Positions 53,372 through 62,528 of a stretch of 64,000 bases of DNA are shown here, piece after piece. Source of the DNA: Lysinibacillus cavernae (lineage in GTDB: Bacteria; Bacillota; Bacilli; Bacillales_A; Planococcaceae); assembly GCF_009724685.1 (NCBI RefSeq), contig NZ_WMEF01000008.1:1-64000 (forward strand). Direction: 5' to 3'. How positions within the stretch are numbered: position 1 is the first letter of the stretch; each line of letters begins with the position of its first letter. The notes below the pieces were generated by a model. The model did no database searches. It was not told where the DNA came from and worked only from the letters and a program-made list of their open reading frames with translations. The position numbers and the translations under genes were made by a program.

Positions 53372-55213
53372 CTAAAATCTTCTCGTTCTACGATGTCTGT
53401 GCCTATTAGTATGAGAATGCGTTGGTTTTGAGGGGAACAGCAGTGGTGGCATTTGCTGGGCATTATTTGCTACATGAACAGAAATAGATTCATCTTCTAT
53501 GGAATGTGCTGGCATCTCTTCCTCATTTGAAAGATTTTGTGCAGCATTTAAAAGTGGTGCTGGTGACTCATTATGATGTGTAGTATTTGTATTGTTTGTT
53601 GGAGCAGTCGTTTCTTCCTGTTGAGTAGGGTGTTCTATTGCTGCATGTGGCTGTTGGACAGCATGGACGTCTTTCATGACAAGAATGGGCCGCATCATAT
53701 CATGATCCTCATGCTCAAGGAAGTGACAATGCCACATGTAATGACCGATATGATCTTTCCAATGCATAATAATTTTCGTCATCTTTCCAGCATCAGCTTT
53801 CACTGTATCCTTCCAGCCGCGCTCATAGTCACGAGGCTCTTCTGGGGGTCCTGTGAATTCTAATTTTCCTTCACTTTCATAGAGCTCCAAATCAAAGGGT
53901 CTTCGTTCCAAAATTTTAAATTGAATAAGATGTAGATGAATGGGATGAATGAATGCTGTAGCATTAATAAAACTCCATACTTCAATACTATCTAGAGATG
54001 GTTTTTCCGTCGCTGGATCATGGAACATGCGATTGTTTAATAATAACATCGGTCGCCCAAATTCATCTGTTGTCGCTGTCAGTGGCAGCTGTCTATCGAT
54101 ATGTGCATGATGTGAGTGTAAATCCATGGTAACTGCAAGTCTCCCTGGAATTTCACTTGTATCTTCACATTTTAAAGGTAGTATTACTCTAAATTGCATA
54201 ATGACATTCGTATGTTCATCACTGAAATCTGTATCAGTATTGATTAAGGTGATTTCCTGCCCCTCACAGCTTGAAAAATCGATAATGACATCTGTGCGCT
54301 CAGCTGGCAGCAGTTCCACAGATTGAATGGCTTGAGGTGTCGATAAAAAACCACCATCTGTACCAATTTGAATCATTGGCTGACCATTTGACAAGCTGAT
54401 GACGTAGCCTCTCCGATTGGACCCATTGAGGAACCGAAATCTATATTTACGTGGTTCTACATCTAAATAGGGCCAGAGTCTTCCATTTACTACTATTGTA
54501 TCTCCAACAAATCCAGGTGTGATGGAGGGATGAACAGGAACGGGAAATGGTGGTTCGTCAGGATAAAATAACGAGCCATCTTCATTAAACGATTTATCTT
54601 GAATTAAAATAGGGTATTCATAATCTCCACATGGTAAATTTGAGCGTTCTTCGAGCGTATCTCTCAGTAAATAAAATCCTGCCAAACCAGCGTATACATT
54701 TAAGCGAGTTAATGCCATAGCATGGTCATGGTACCACAATGTAGTACCAGGTTGATGATTGGTATATTCATGTATTTCTTTATTAAATTTTGGCCCAGTG
54801 TGTCGATAATCTCTTGTGTACCATGCCTCTGGATGACCATCACTCTGCCAATCCACATTGGCACCGTGTAAGTGAGTGACGGTTCTTACTTCTTGTGAAT
54901 CGTTGGCAGCATGGAGCGTAAAATCCACTGGCAAAAAGTGCTGTAAGGGTAGTTGATTTTTATATTTCACGTAGATTGTTTTATCTTTAGTGGCTTCAAT
55001 AGTTGGTCCTGGATAAAGCCCATTGTAACCCCAAATTAATGTTTTTGGAAAATGCTTATGAAAACGGTGCTCGCCCTCCATCATGACCAATTCGTAATAA
55101 TCATTTTTTTGTTGACCTCTACAGTATTTTGGTTTAGCTATTATTGGTTTAGGCAGTTCATCTACAAATTTTGGAATGGTAGCTGGATCAGAAGGGTTAA
55201 TTTGCATACTCAC
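53372..55213 (-). CDS. cotA: CotA-like multicopper oxidase (spore coat laccase type) with extended tail
   Basis: The 613-residue protein has three cupredoxin domains. All copper sites are present: THLHGANV and TLWYHDHAM in domain 1, HPIHLHLIQF and HYMWHCHFLEHEDHDMM in domain 3. The sequence resembles Bacillus CotA (~513 aa), but here about 100 extra C-terminal residues follow. That tail is rich in Thr, Asn, His and acidic residues and ends in a basic SHTNRHRHRRTRRF stretch. There is no signal peptide, as for CotA, which is assembled on the outer coat in the mother cell. It starts at GTG 55213 with AAAGGGA nine bases upstream. The predicted activity is oxidation of phenols, pigments or bilirubin. 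CotA identity is by similarity, not proof of coat location. Confidence 0.88.
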   Translation of the reverse strand: MSMQINPSDPATIPKFVDELPKPIIAKPKYCRGQQKNDYYELVMMEGEHRFHKHFPKTLIWGYNGLYPGPTIEATKDKTIYVKYKNQLPLQHFLPVDFTLHAANDSQEVRTVTHLHGANVDWQSDGHPEAWYTRDYRHTGPKFNKEIHEYTNHQPGTTLWYHDHAMALTRLNVYAGLAGFYLLRDTLEERSNLPCGDYEYPILIQDKSFNEDGSLFYPDEPPFPVPVHPSITPGFVGDTIVVNGRLWPYLDVEPRKYRFRFLNGSNRRGYVISLSNGQPMIQIGTDGGFLSTPQAIQSVELLPAERTDVIIDFSSCEGQEITLINTDTDFSDEHTNVIMQFRVILPLKCEDTSEIPGRLAVTMDLHSHHAHIDRQLPLTATTDEFGRPMLLLNNRMFHDPATEKPSLDSIEVWSFINATAFIHPIHLHLIQFKILERRPFDLELYESEGKLEFTGPPEEPRDYERGWKDTVKADAGKMTKIIMHWKDHIGHYMWHCHFLEHEDHDMMRPILVMKDVHAVQQPHAAIEHPTQQEETTAPTNNTNTTHHNESPAPLLNAAQNLSNEEEMPAHSIEDESISVHVANNAQQMPPLLFPSKPTHSHTNRHRHRRTRRF

Positions 55214-55536
55214 AACATCACGTCCCTTTTCAATACTTAAAATGGCTAATTATCTCCATCATATGGGTAAAAACAATAGGTAACTGGGACAAAAATGGAG
55301 AAAAATGTGTACAGATATAAAATTTTTAGCCGTTGTGAAATAATTTTTGAAAATAGAGGATTCAGATTATAGGTGATCCGATATAAGATTATGTACCTCA
55401 TACCTAGAGATTTTTGAAACGGAGGAAATAGTTGGTATATTACTAAAAAGGCGGACGAAGTGAATAAGTATGCCTTATAATTGAGAAAACACGAAGTGAA
55501 ATTGGATGATATAGGGCTTGGAGAAGTGGTGAGACA

Positions 55537-56961
55537 GTGAAATTAACATTAGAAGAGTTAAATAAAACGATTATGGAAATGCGCACAAAGGGGTATTTAA
55601 CGGAAGCGCTAAAACTAGCTGACCAAGGTCTTTTAGTTGCATTAGAGACTAACAACTATCCAAATGTATTGGATTTATACTACCAAAAAATATTAGTTCA
55701 TCATGCTTTAGGCGACACATTATGCATAGTCAGTCTTATTCATGATTATGAGGCTATTTGTCAAAAGTATGGTTCTAGCAAAGATTTAATGCATTATTAT
55801 TTAGTTATGTCCTTAATTTATGATTTGGTTGGAATACGTGAAAAAACGGTGGAGATGACGAAAAAATCAATCACCTATGCACATGAACTACAGGACCCAA
55901 TCATGCTAGTTCGATGTCACAATAATTTATGCTATTTAGAGGTCGAGAAGGGCTGTACGAAGGAGGCACTTCGAGCAGGGCTGTTAGCAAGAGAATATAA
56001 TAAATCGTTAGCAAGGACATTACCTGATTTAGCAAAATTACACGCTATTCGTATTAATAATAATTTAGCAGATGTTTATATTTTAGAAGGTGATTTTATT
56101 ACAGGGAAGGCGTTGCTTGACAGTACATTAACTTCGGACATTATTCAGCACCATAAACGTGAAAAAGTAGCGGCTTTGTTTGGCTATGGATTCTTATATG
56201 AAAAGCAGAATAAGCTTGAAGAAGCAGTGTCCTATTATAAGCAAGCCATAGAACTTGCTCAATCCTATGGTGATAAGGCAATTACAAAAAAAGTCATGCG
56301 ATTACTGTTAAACGTATTGTATCAATTGGATTGGCGAGATAAAATTTTTGATGTACAGCGTGAATATATTGATCTCACTGAAAAAATGAGTGTAGATAAT
56401 TTACTACAGCAAGTGATGAATTTGGAATTTAAGCGTCAAAAGGAGAAGTTGGAGAAAAAAGCTCATTATGATCCACTAACAGGCGTATTGAATCGCCATT
56501 TTTTAGATTATGAACTACCGGAATGGTTAAACGTAGCCAGTATGACGCAGTCCTATGTATGTATTACGGTTCTTGATATTGATTATTTTAAATTATTTAA
56601 CGATATGCATGGTCATCTGTTTGGCGATAGGGTGTTACAGCTTTTAGCCAATGGGTTGAAGGAATTTTTACATGAGGAAGATGTGAAAATTATTCGTTAT
56701 GGTGGAGATGAATTTATTCTTTGCATGAGGCATCAAGATAAAGACTATATCAAATCTCTTGTCAAAAATACACATGCCTATTTACTCACGTTAAAACTGG
56801 AACAACAACATCAAAGCTTTCCATTAAAGGTCAGTATGGGTGCTTGTGTCAATGATCAGAAAAATTATCAATTTAAAGAGCTTTTTGAGCTAGCAGATAG
56901 CTGCTTATATCAAGCGAAAGATAATGGCCGTGCCAGCTATGTCCTAAACGAACTATCATAA
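55537..56961 (+). CDS. TPR-repeat diguanylate cyclase (GGDEF)
   Basis: The 474-residue protein has a helical N-terminal ~300 residues with TPR-like repeats (for example GFLYEKQNKLEEAVSYYKQAIELA) and a short coiled coil. A GGDEF domain follows (DPLTGVLNRHFLDYE, LDIDYFKLFNDMHGHLFGD, RYGGDEF), so the active site for making cyclic di-GMP from GTP is intact. The inhibitory I-site RxxD appears as HEED, suggesting weak product inhibition. There are no membrane segments, so it is a cytoplasmic sensor. It starts at GTG 55537 with a weak ribosome site. Confidence 0.88.
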   Translation: MKLTLEELNKTIMEMRTKGYLTEALKLADQGLLVALETNNYPNVLDLYYQKILVHHALGDTLCIVSLIHDYEAICQKYGSSKDLMHYYLVMSLIYDLVGIREKTVEMTKKSITYAHELQDPIMLVRCHNNLCYLEVEKGCTKEALRAGLLAREYNKSLARTLPDLAKLHAIRINNNLADVYILEGDFITGKALLDSTLTSDIIQHHKREKVAALFGYGFLYEKQNKLEEAVSYYKQAIELAQSYGDKAITKKVMRLLLNVLYQLDWRDKIFDVQREYIDLTEKMSVDNLLQQVMNLEFKRQKEKLEKKAHYDPLTGVLNRHFLDYELPEWLNVASMTQSYVCITVLDIDYFKLFNDMHGHLFGDRVLQLLANGLKEFLHEEDVKIIRYGGDEFILCMRHQDKDYIKSLVKNTHAYLLTLKLEQQHQSFPLKVSMGACVNDQKNYQFKELFELADSCLYQAKDNGRASYVLNELS

Positions 56962-56969
56962 ACTTAGTC

Positions 56970-57001
56970 ATTCCTATTTACTTTGTTGAATAGGAATTTT
57001 T
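56970..57001 (+). terminator. Terminator of the GGDEF gene
   Basis: ATTCCTATT (56970-56978) and AATAGGAAT (56989-56997) pair around TACTTTGTTG, followed by TTTTT. Confidence 0.8.
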
Positions 57002-57137
57002 CAATGGAATGAAATTTACTAGTCCAATCATTTGAAAACGTTGTTCTAGCAACGTACAATATATGAAATTAAGAAACACTACAGCACAAAATTGTTGTAT
57101 AATGTTGTGGTATGAGGAAAGAAAGCAGGTTGACAAT

Positions 57138-57239
57138 ATGGAAAGCAAAATGAATGGTTACGCAGTTATAGATACACATAAGTTTCAGCTATGTGTTATG
57201 CCAAAACAGCTCGATGTGAAACATAAGGTGAATAGATGA
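57138..57239 (+). CDS. Possible YpmA-like small protein
   Basis: A 33-residue frame (MESKMNGYAVIDTHKF...) ends in a TGA overlapping the start of the ypmB gene. In B. subtilis the small gene ypmA lies exactly here, and its product also begins with a MESK-type start. The rest of the sequence is too short to confirm homology. The ribosome site (GCAGGT) is weak. Confidence 0.4.
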   Translation: MESKMNGYAVIDTHKFQLCVMPKQLDVKHKVNR

Positions 57240-57718
57240 AAAACTGGTTGATTTTCATTTCTGTCTTTATTGTTTCGTTGTCACTTGTCATTAGCATTTT
57301 AGTACTCTGGAAAGCCGAGGCTCCGTTCCGTTCGATTGAAGAGCAGGCTGAACAGTTGGCACTCGATGCCAAGGCCCTCGCAATTGTATCGGAGTCCTAC
57401 ACATATAATGGCAAACATTCGTATGTTACTGTGTTCGGGGTAGACGAATACGGTGATAAAAAGGCTGTCTTTGTCCCGACGAATCTAGATGAGGATTCCA
57501 TTCAGGAAGTGTTATTAGAAGATGGTATTACGGAAAAGCAAGCATTATCGGTTTTTAAAAATGAAGGAAATGTACAAAAAGTCCTCCACATGAAATTAGG
57601 CTATGAGAAGCCTGGCGCTGTTTGGGAAATTACATATCTAAACGACCATGATCAGCTCAATTATGTCTATATCATGTTTAAGGATGGCGACTGGTGGAAG
57701 CGCATTACGAATTTATAA
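57236..57718 (+). CDS. ypmB: YpmB-like membrane-anchored protein (DUF5590)
   Basis: The 160-residue protein has an N-terminal membrane segment (~4-25) and a beta-rich extracytoplasmic domain (YVTVFGVDEYG, KLGYEKPGAVWEITY). The position immediately upstream of aspB, asnS and dnaD matches B. subtilis ypmB. It lies 16 bp before the aspB start and is probably co-transcribed with it. Function is unknown. Confidence 0.85.
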   Translation: MKNWLIFISVFIVSLSLVISILVLWKAEAPFRSIEEQAEQLALDAKALAIVSESYTYNGKHSYVTVFGVDEYGDKKAVFVPTNLDEDSIQEVLLEDGITEKQALSVFKNEGNVQKVLHMKLGYEKPGAVWEITYLNDHDQLNYVYIMFKDGDWWKRITNL

Positions 57719-57734
57719 GAGGAGTAGATCCCGG

Positions 57735-58928
57735 ATGAAAAATTTATTAGCAACACGTGTAAAAACTTTAACACCATCTTCAACATTAGCTATTACTGCG
57801 AAAGCAAAAGCATTGAAAGAGCAAGGTATTGATGTCATTGGTCTTGGGGCTGGTGAACCAGACTTTAATACACCTCAAAATATTTTAAATGCAGCCATTG
57901 ACTCAATGGAAAAAGGTTATACAAAATATACACCTGCTGGCGGTCTTCCAGTTCTGAAAAAAGCAATTATTGATAAGCTACAACGCGACAATAACCTTAC
58001 TTATCAACCAAATGAAGTCATAGTTGGTGTAGGGGCAAAGCATATTCTTTATACGCTATTCCAAGTGATTTTAAACGAGGGCGATGAGGTTATTATTCCA
58101 ATTCCTTATTGGGTATCTTATCCAGAACAAGTGAAATTAGCTGGCGGTGTACCTGTATATGTTGAAGGTACACGTGAACAAAGCTATAAAATTACAGCGG
58201 ATCAGCTAAGAGCAGCTGTGACAGATAAAACGAAAGCGGTTATTATCAATTCACCTAGCAACCCATCAGGCATGATTTATTCTCGTGAGGAGCTAGCAGA
58301 ACTTGCTGCTGTTGCAGAAGAAAAAGATATTTTAATCGTGTCAGATGAAATTTATGAGAAGCTTGTATACAATGGTATTGAGCATTTTTCAATTGCACAA
58401 CTTTCTGATGCAGTGAAAGCACGTACAATCGTAGTAAATGGTGTGGCAAAATCTCATTCTATGACAGGCTGGCGTATCGGGTATGCTGCAGGTGACGCAG
58501 ACATTATTAATGCAATGACTGACCTTGCATCACACTCAACATCTAACGCGACAACAACAGCACAATATGCAACTGTGGAGGCGTATAATGGACCTCAGGA
58601 CGCAGTAGAAGAAATGCGTCAGGCATTTGAATCTCGTCTTGAAAAAATTTATCCACAGTTAAGTGCAATTCCGGGCTTCCATGTATTAAAACCACAGGGT
58701 GCATTCTACTTATTGCCAGATGTAGCTGAAGCTATGGCTCACACTGGCTATGATTCAGTAGATGCATTTGCTGCGGATATTTTAACTGAAGCAAACGTAG
58801 CAGTGATCCCAGGCTCTGGCTTTGGTACACCAACTACAATGCGATTATCTTATGCTACATCTTTAGACTTACTAGAAGAGGCAGTCCGTCGTATTGATTC
58901 ATTTGTAAAATCAAAATGGCAAGACTAA
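57735..58928 (+). CDS. aspB: Aspartate aminotransferase (class I PLP enzyme)
   Basis: The 397-residue class I aminotransferase has [12 protein letters not shown] near the N-terminus, [22 protein letters not shown], the PLP lysine in [15 protein letters not shown] and the Arg near the C-terminus (TMRLSYATS). It interconverts aspartate and oxaloacetate with 2-oxoglutarate. ATG 57735 follows GAGGAG; longer starts run into ypmB. Asparaginyl-tRNA synthetase follows after 28 bp, as in Bacillus. Confidence 0.95.
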   Translation: MKNLLATRVKTLTPSSTLAITAKAKALKEQGIDVIGLGAGEPDFNTPQNILNAAIDSMEKGYTKYTPAGGLPVLKKAIIDKLQRDNNLTYQPNEVIVGVGAKHILYTLFQVILNEGDEVIIPIPYWVSYPEQVKLAGGVPVYVEGTREQSYKITADQLRAAVTDKTKAVIINSPSNPSGMIYSREELAELAAVAEEKDILIVSDEIYEKLVYNGIEHFSIAQLSDAVKARTIVVNGVAKSHSMTGWRIGYAAGDADIINAMTDLASHSTSNATTTAQYATVEAYNGPQDAVEEMRQAFESRLEKIYPQLSAIPGFHVLKPQGAFYLLPDVAEAMAHTGYDSVDAFAADILTEANVAVIPGSGFGTPTTMRLSYATSLDLLEEAVRRIDSFVKSKWQD

Positions 58929-58956
58929 TCTTTCTAGTCGACTTTGGAGGATTTCT

Positions 58957-60252
58957 ATGAAAAAAATTATGATTAAAGATATGCCACAGCATATCGGTGA
59001 AACTGTCAAAATTGGCACTTGGTTAGCCAACAAACGTTCTAGTGGAAAAATTGCGTTCTTACAGCTACGTGATGGTTCTGGCTTTGTCCAAGGCGTTGTA
59101 GTGAAAGAAGAAGTAGGCGAAGAAATTTTTGCTACGGCAAAAGGAATGACGCAAGAAACTTCGATGTACGTTACGGGTGAGGTGAAAGCAGACGAACGTT
59201 CAAGTTTTGGATGCGAGCTTGTTGTAACAGGTATCGAGGTACTACATGCAGCAACTGATTTCCCAATTACACCAAAAGAACATGGTCCTGAATTTTTAAT
59301 GGATAATCGTCATTTATGGCTACGTTCTCGTAAGCAGCATGCTGTTATGAAAATCCGTAACGAAATTATTCGTGCAACATATGAATTTTTTAACAACAAC
59401 GGTTTTACAAAAATGGACCCACCTATTTTAACTGGATCTGCGCCTGAGGGTACTTCGGAGCTATTCCATACGAAATATTTTGATGAAGATGCTTATTTAT
59501 CTCAATCTGGCCAGCTTTATATGGAAGCAGCTGCTATGGCGTTAGGAAAAGTATTCTCATTTGGTCCAACTTTCCGTGCTGAAAAATCTAAAACACGTCG
59601 TCACTTAATCGAGTTTTGGATGATTGAGCCTGAGATGGCATTTGTAGAGTTTGAAGAAAACTTAGAGGTTCAAGAACAATATGTAGCGCATATCGTACAA
59701 TCTGTGCTGGCAAACTGCAAATTAGATTTAGAGCGACTTGGTCGTGATACATCGACGTTGGAAAATATCAAGGCACCATTCCCTCGTATTTCTTATGATG
59801 ATGCTATTAAGCTTCTACATGAGCAAGGTTTCGACGATATCGAATGGGGCGATGATTTTGGTGCGCCACATGAAACGGCTATTGCTAATACATTCGACAA
59901 ACCAGTATTTATTACATGTTACCCTGTAGGCATTAAACCATTCTATATGCAACCACACCCAGAGCGCGATGACGTTGTATTATGTGCTGATTTAATTGCA
60001 CCAGAAGGCTACGGTGAAATTATTGGTGGATCTGAGCGTATTCATGACTATGATTTATTAAAATCACGTCTAGAAGAGCATAACCTGTCATTAGATGCAT
60101 ATGCGTGGTACTTAGAGCTTCGCAAACAAGGCTCTGTTCCACATTCAGGATTTGGTCTAGGGCTAGAGCGAACTGTTGCATGGATTTCAGGCACAGAGCA
60201 TATCCGTGAAACGATTCCATTCCCACGTTTACTGAACCGCTTATATCCATAA
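58957..60252 (+). CDS. asnS: Asparaginyl-tRNA synthetase
   Basis: The 431-residue class IIb synthetase has an N-terminal OB-fold anticodon-binding domain (~1-110) and a catalytic core with motif 2 region [24 protein letters not shown] and motif 3 [20 protein letters not shown]-type [11 protein letters not shown] is the usual family hinge. It charges tRNA-Asn with asparagine. GGAGG precedes ATG 58957. No T-box or other leader structure fits in the 28-bp gap, so control is likely through the upstream operon promoter. Confidence 0.97.
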   Translation: MKKIMIKDMPQHIGETVKIGTWLANKRSSGKIAFLQLRDGSGFVQGVVVKEEVGEEIFATAKGMTQETSMYVTGEVKADERSSFGCELVVTGIEVLHAATDFPITPKEHGPEFLMDNRHLWLRSRKQHAVMKIRNEIIRATYEFFNNNGFTKMDPPILTGSAPEGTSELFHTKYFDEDAYLSQSGQLYMEAAAMALGKVFSFGPTFRAEKSKTRRHLIEFWMIEPEMAFVEFEENLEVQEQYVAHIVQSVLANCKLDLERLGRDTSTLENIKAPFPRISYDDAIKLLHEQGFDDIEWGDDFGAPHETAIANTFDKPVFITCYPVGIKPFYMQPHPERDDVVLCADLIAPEGYGEIIGGSERIHDYDLLKSRLEEHNLSLDAYAWYLELRKQGSVPHSGFGLGLERTVAWISGTEHIRETIPFPRLLNRLYP

Positions 60253-60264
60253 GCTATTAATTTA

Positions 60265-60298
60265 AAAGTCGCGTAGTGAAATATCTACGCGGCTTTTC
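60265..60298 (+). terminator. Terminator between asnS and dnaD
   Basis: AAAGTCGCGTAG (60265-60276) pairs with CTACGCGGCTTT (60285-60296, one T-G pair) around TGAAATAT, followed by TT. It separates the aspB-asnS transcript from dnaD-nth-ypoC. Confidence 0.8.
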
Positions 60299-60328
60299 TA
60301 CTTACTTAAAGAAGGAGTCTGGAGACAT

Positions 60329-61057
60329 ATGAACGTAAATAATCATCGACTCCGTACATGGACTGAGCAGAGAATGATTCCAATTCCTCAGCTTTTTTTT
60401 CAGTTTTATAAGGAGTTAAATATGGAGGATGAAGAGGCACTAATTGTCATGCACTTATTAGCCTTTCATATGGAAGGGAATGACTTCCCAACACCTAATG
60501 ATCTAAAGAAACGTCTCGCAATGTCTGACAATGACATCACATCACGTTTACAACGATTAATGCAAAAAGGCTTTCTTGAAATTACACGTGATGTGGATGC
60601 TGGTGGTAAGCTCTATGAAAAATATTCAGTGTACCCACTTTGGGAGCGTATTGTTCAGATGATTGATATGAAAGAGCAGCAAAAAACGGCAGCGACACTT
60701 CGACAAGAAGAAGGGGAGATTTTCCGTCTATTTGAAGAGGAAATGGGTCGTCTTTTATCTCCTTTAGAGCTTGAAAAAATAGGATGTTGGCTTGATGAGG
60801 ACAAGCATAGCCCAGCGCTCATTAAGGAGGCGCTGAAGGAGGCTGTCTTTGCAGGGAAAATGAGTATTCGATATATTGATCGCATATTGTTAGAGTGGAA
60901 AAAGAAAAATATTACGACACCTCAAGCTGCCCAAAAACAAAGTGAACAGTTCCGTGAGAAGCAGACATTTAACAGAACACCAGCCAGAACAGCTCAGCAA
61001 GAAAGCCAATCGACCAATAAAGTTCCGTTTTATAATTGGTTAGAAGAAAGAGAATAG
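60329..61057 (+). CDS. dnaD: DNA replication initiation/restart protein DnaD
   Basis: The 242-residue protein has an N-terminal winged-helix DDBH1 domain (~15-100: EEALIVMHLLAFHMEGNDFPTP). The C-terminal DDBH2 domain (~125-195) carries the YxxxIxxxW-type motif as IRYIDRILLEWKKKNI. It remodels DNA during DnaA-dependent initiation and PriA-dependent restart together with DnaB/DnaI. AAGGAG precedes ATG 60329. nth follows after 12 bp. Confidence 0.95.
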   Translation: MNVNNHRLRTWTEQRMIPIPQLFFQFYKELNMEDEEALIVMHLLAFHMEGNDFPTPNDLKKRLAMSDNDITSRLQRLMQKGFLEITRDVDAGGKLYEKYSVYPLWERIVQMIDMKEQQKTAATLRQEEGEIFRLFEEEMGRLLSPLELEKIGCWLDEDKHSPALIKEALKEAVFAGKMSIRYIDRILLEWKKKNITTPQAAQKQSEQFREKQTFNRTPARTAQQESQSTNKVPFYNWLEERE

Positions 61058-61069
61058 GGGGCATCCGGT

Positions 61070-61732
61070 TTGTTAACGAAAAAACAGTGGGAGCATTGTC
61101 TAGAAGAGATGGATCGAATGTTTCCTGATGCACACTGTGAGCTCGTGCATGACAATGCTTTTGAGTTGACGATTGCGACATTACTATCTGCACAATGTAC
61201 AGATGTACTTGTCAATAAAGTAACCAAAACATTATTTCAAAAATATAAAATACCAGAAGATTATTTAGCCGTATCATTGGAGGAATTGCAGCAGGATATT
61301 CGCTCTATTGGTCTCTATCGTAATAAGGCGAAGAACATTCAGGCTTTATGTCAACGATTGCTGGACGAGTATGGTGGCGAAATACCTGCAACGCGTGAAG
61401 CACTCGTAACATTGCCTGGTGTAGGACGAAAAACAGCCAATGTTGTGCTTTCAGTGGCCTTTGATATTCCAGCTCTTGCAGTGGATACCCATGTAGAGCG
61501 CGTATCAAAACGTCTTGGACTATGTCGATGGAAAGATTCGGTGCTTGAAGTAGAAGAAACAATTATGAAAAAAACGCCAATGGACAACTGGTCGAAAACG
61601 CATCACCAATTAATTTTCTTTGGACGTTATCATTGTAAAGCCCAAAACCCAGGGTGCCATGCATGCCCTTTGCTCAGTGATTGTCGTGAAGGTCAAAAGC
61701 GTTTGAAGAAAGGCTTGGTGAAGGAAGCATGA
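61070..61732 (+). CDS. nth: Endonuclease III (DNA glycosylase/AP lyase)
   Basis: The 220-residue HhH-GPD enzyme has LLSAQCTD, the helix-hairpin-helix LPGVGRKTANVVL with the catalytic Lys, the catalytic Asp in AVDTHVERVSKRL, and the 4Fe-4S cluster ligands C-x6-C-x2-C-x5-C (CKAQNPGCHACPLLSDC). It removes oxidised pyrimidines. It starts at TTG 61070 after AGGGGG. The stop overlaps ypoC by four bases. Confidence 0.96.
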   Translation: MLTKKQWEHCLEEMDRMFPDAHCELVHDNAFELTIATLLSAQCTDVLVNKVTKTLFQKYKIPEDYLAVSLEELQQDIRSIGLYRNKAKNIQALCQRLLDEYGGEIPATREALVTLPGVGRKTANVVLSVAFDIPALAVDTHVERVSKRLGLCRWKDSVLEVEETIMKKTPMDNWSKTHHQLIFFGRYHCKAQNPGCHACPLLSDCREGQKRLKKGLVKEA

Positions 61733-62043
61733 ATAGTGAGGCCATCGCAAAAGACAAAATAGATGCTTGGTTTGCTCAGTGGACAACTTTGCAAGCTAAC
61801 ATTCATGAAGCCCATAATGCCAGAAATAATACAGCAAAGGGTTTAATGGAAGAAGCGATAGCACTGTTTGAACAACTTGTACAAGCTGCTGGTGAAGAGG
61901 TGTTACCGATTAATGGCAATGAGCGACTTGCCTTTATAAAAGCTAAACCAGGTCAATACGCTTGTTACCGCCAGCTCGATGAATTATTTAAGGAAACGAA
62001 AAAGCGTACCGCGCGCTTGCGAATTCAAGCTAGTAAAAGCTAG
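61729..62043 (+). CDS. ypoC: YpoC-like protein
   Basis: The 104-residue, mostly helical protein lies where B. subtilis ypoC does, between nth and ponA, and overlaps nth by four bases (61729-61732). Segments NGNERLAFIKAKPGQYACYRQLDELFKET fit that family (shown as a short description only). Function unknown; some ypoC genes lie near recombination or wall genes. Confidence 0.8.
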   Translation: MNSEAIAKDKIDAWFAQWTTLQANIHEAHNARNNTAKGLMEEAIALFEQLVQAAGEEVLPINGNERLAFIKAKPGQYACYRQLDELFKETKKRTARLRIQASKS

Positions 62044-62470
62044 TGTAGATGGATAGAAAGCGAAAATTGGTTGATAGAACACGAAAAGTAGCGGATAGAA
62101 TGTGAAAAATGGTGGGTAGAAAGCCAAACTGCGGATTAAATGCAAGAACTGGTGGATAGAAAACCAAGAGTAGCGGATAGAATGAGAAAACTGGTGGATA
62201 GAAAGCCAAGAGTAGCGGATAGAAAGTGAAAACTGGTGGATAGAAAGCCAAACTGCGGATTAAATGCAAGAACTGGTGGATAGAAAACCAAGAGTAGCGG
62301 ATAGAATGAGAAAACTGGTGGATAGAAAGCCAAGAGTAGCGGATAGAAAGTGAAAACTGGTGGATAGAAAGCCAAACTGCGGATTAAATGCAAGAACTGG
62401 TGGATAGAAAACCAAGAGTAGCGGATAGAAAGTGAAAATTGGTGGATAGAACGCCGAAACAGCAGATAGC
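62044..62470. repeat. GGATAGAA short-repeat array with 124-bp higher-order units
   Basis: The array consists of ~20-22-bp units of the form GGATAGAAAGnnAAAACTGGT. At higher order, a block starting at AAGCCAAACT (62121) recurs at 62245 and 62369, exactly 124 bp each time, with almost no change. It starts right after the ypoC stop and ends before the ponA terminator. The units have no spacers of equal length and different sequence, so it is not CRISPR. Long frames read on either strand are by-products of the repeat. Confidence 0.9.
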
Positions 62471-62486
62471 CTCCTACCTAATATAA

Positions 62487-62526
62487 AAAAAACCGAGAAG
62501 CAGCTTGATGTGCTTCTCGGTTTTTT
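62487..62526. terminator. Strong bidirectional terminator (ponA / ypoC side)
   Basis: AAAAAACCGAGAAGCA (62487-62502) and TGCTTCTCGGTTTTTT (62511-62526) are perfect 16-bp arms just downstream of the ponA stop. Confidence 0.88.
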
Positions 62527-62528
62527 GT

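Noticed and set aside
58929..58956. T-box leader for asnS
   Set aside because: Only 28 bases separate aspB and asnS; there is no room for a T-box and no specifier-like structure.
62030..62393. Minus-strand frames with repeated FYPPVF/FYPLLL motifs
   Set aside because: They are translations of the short-repeat array; codon pattern follows the repeat period and there is no ribosome site.
62044..62470. CRISPR array
   Set aside because: Units are contiguous and imperfect, with no unique spacers of constant length and no cas genes nearby.
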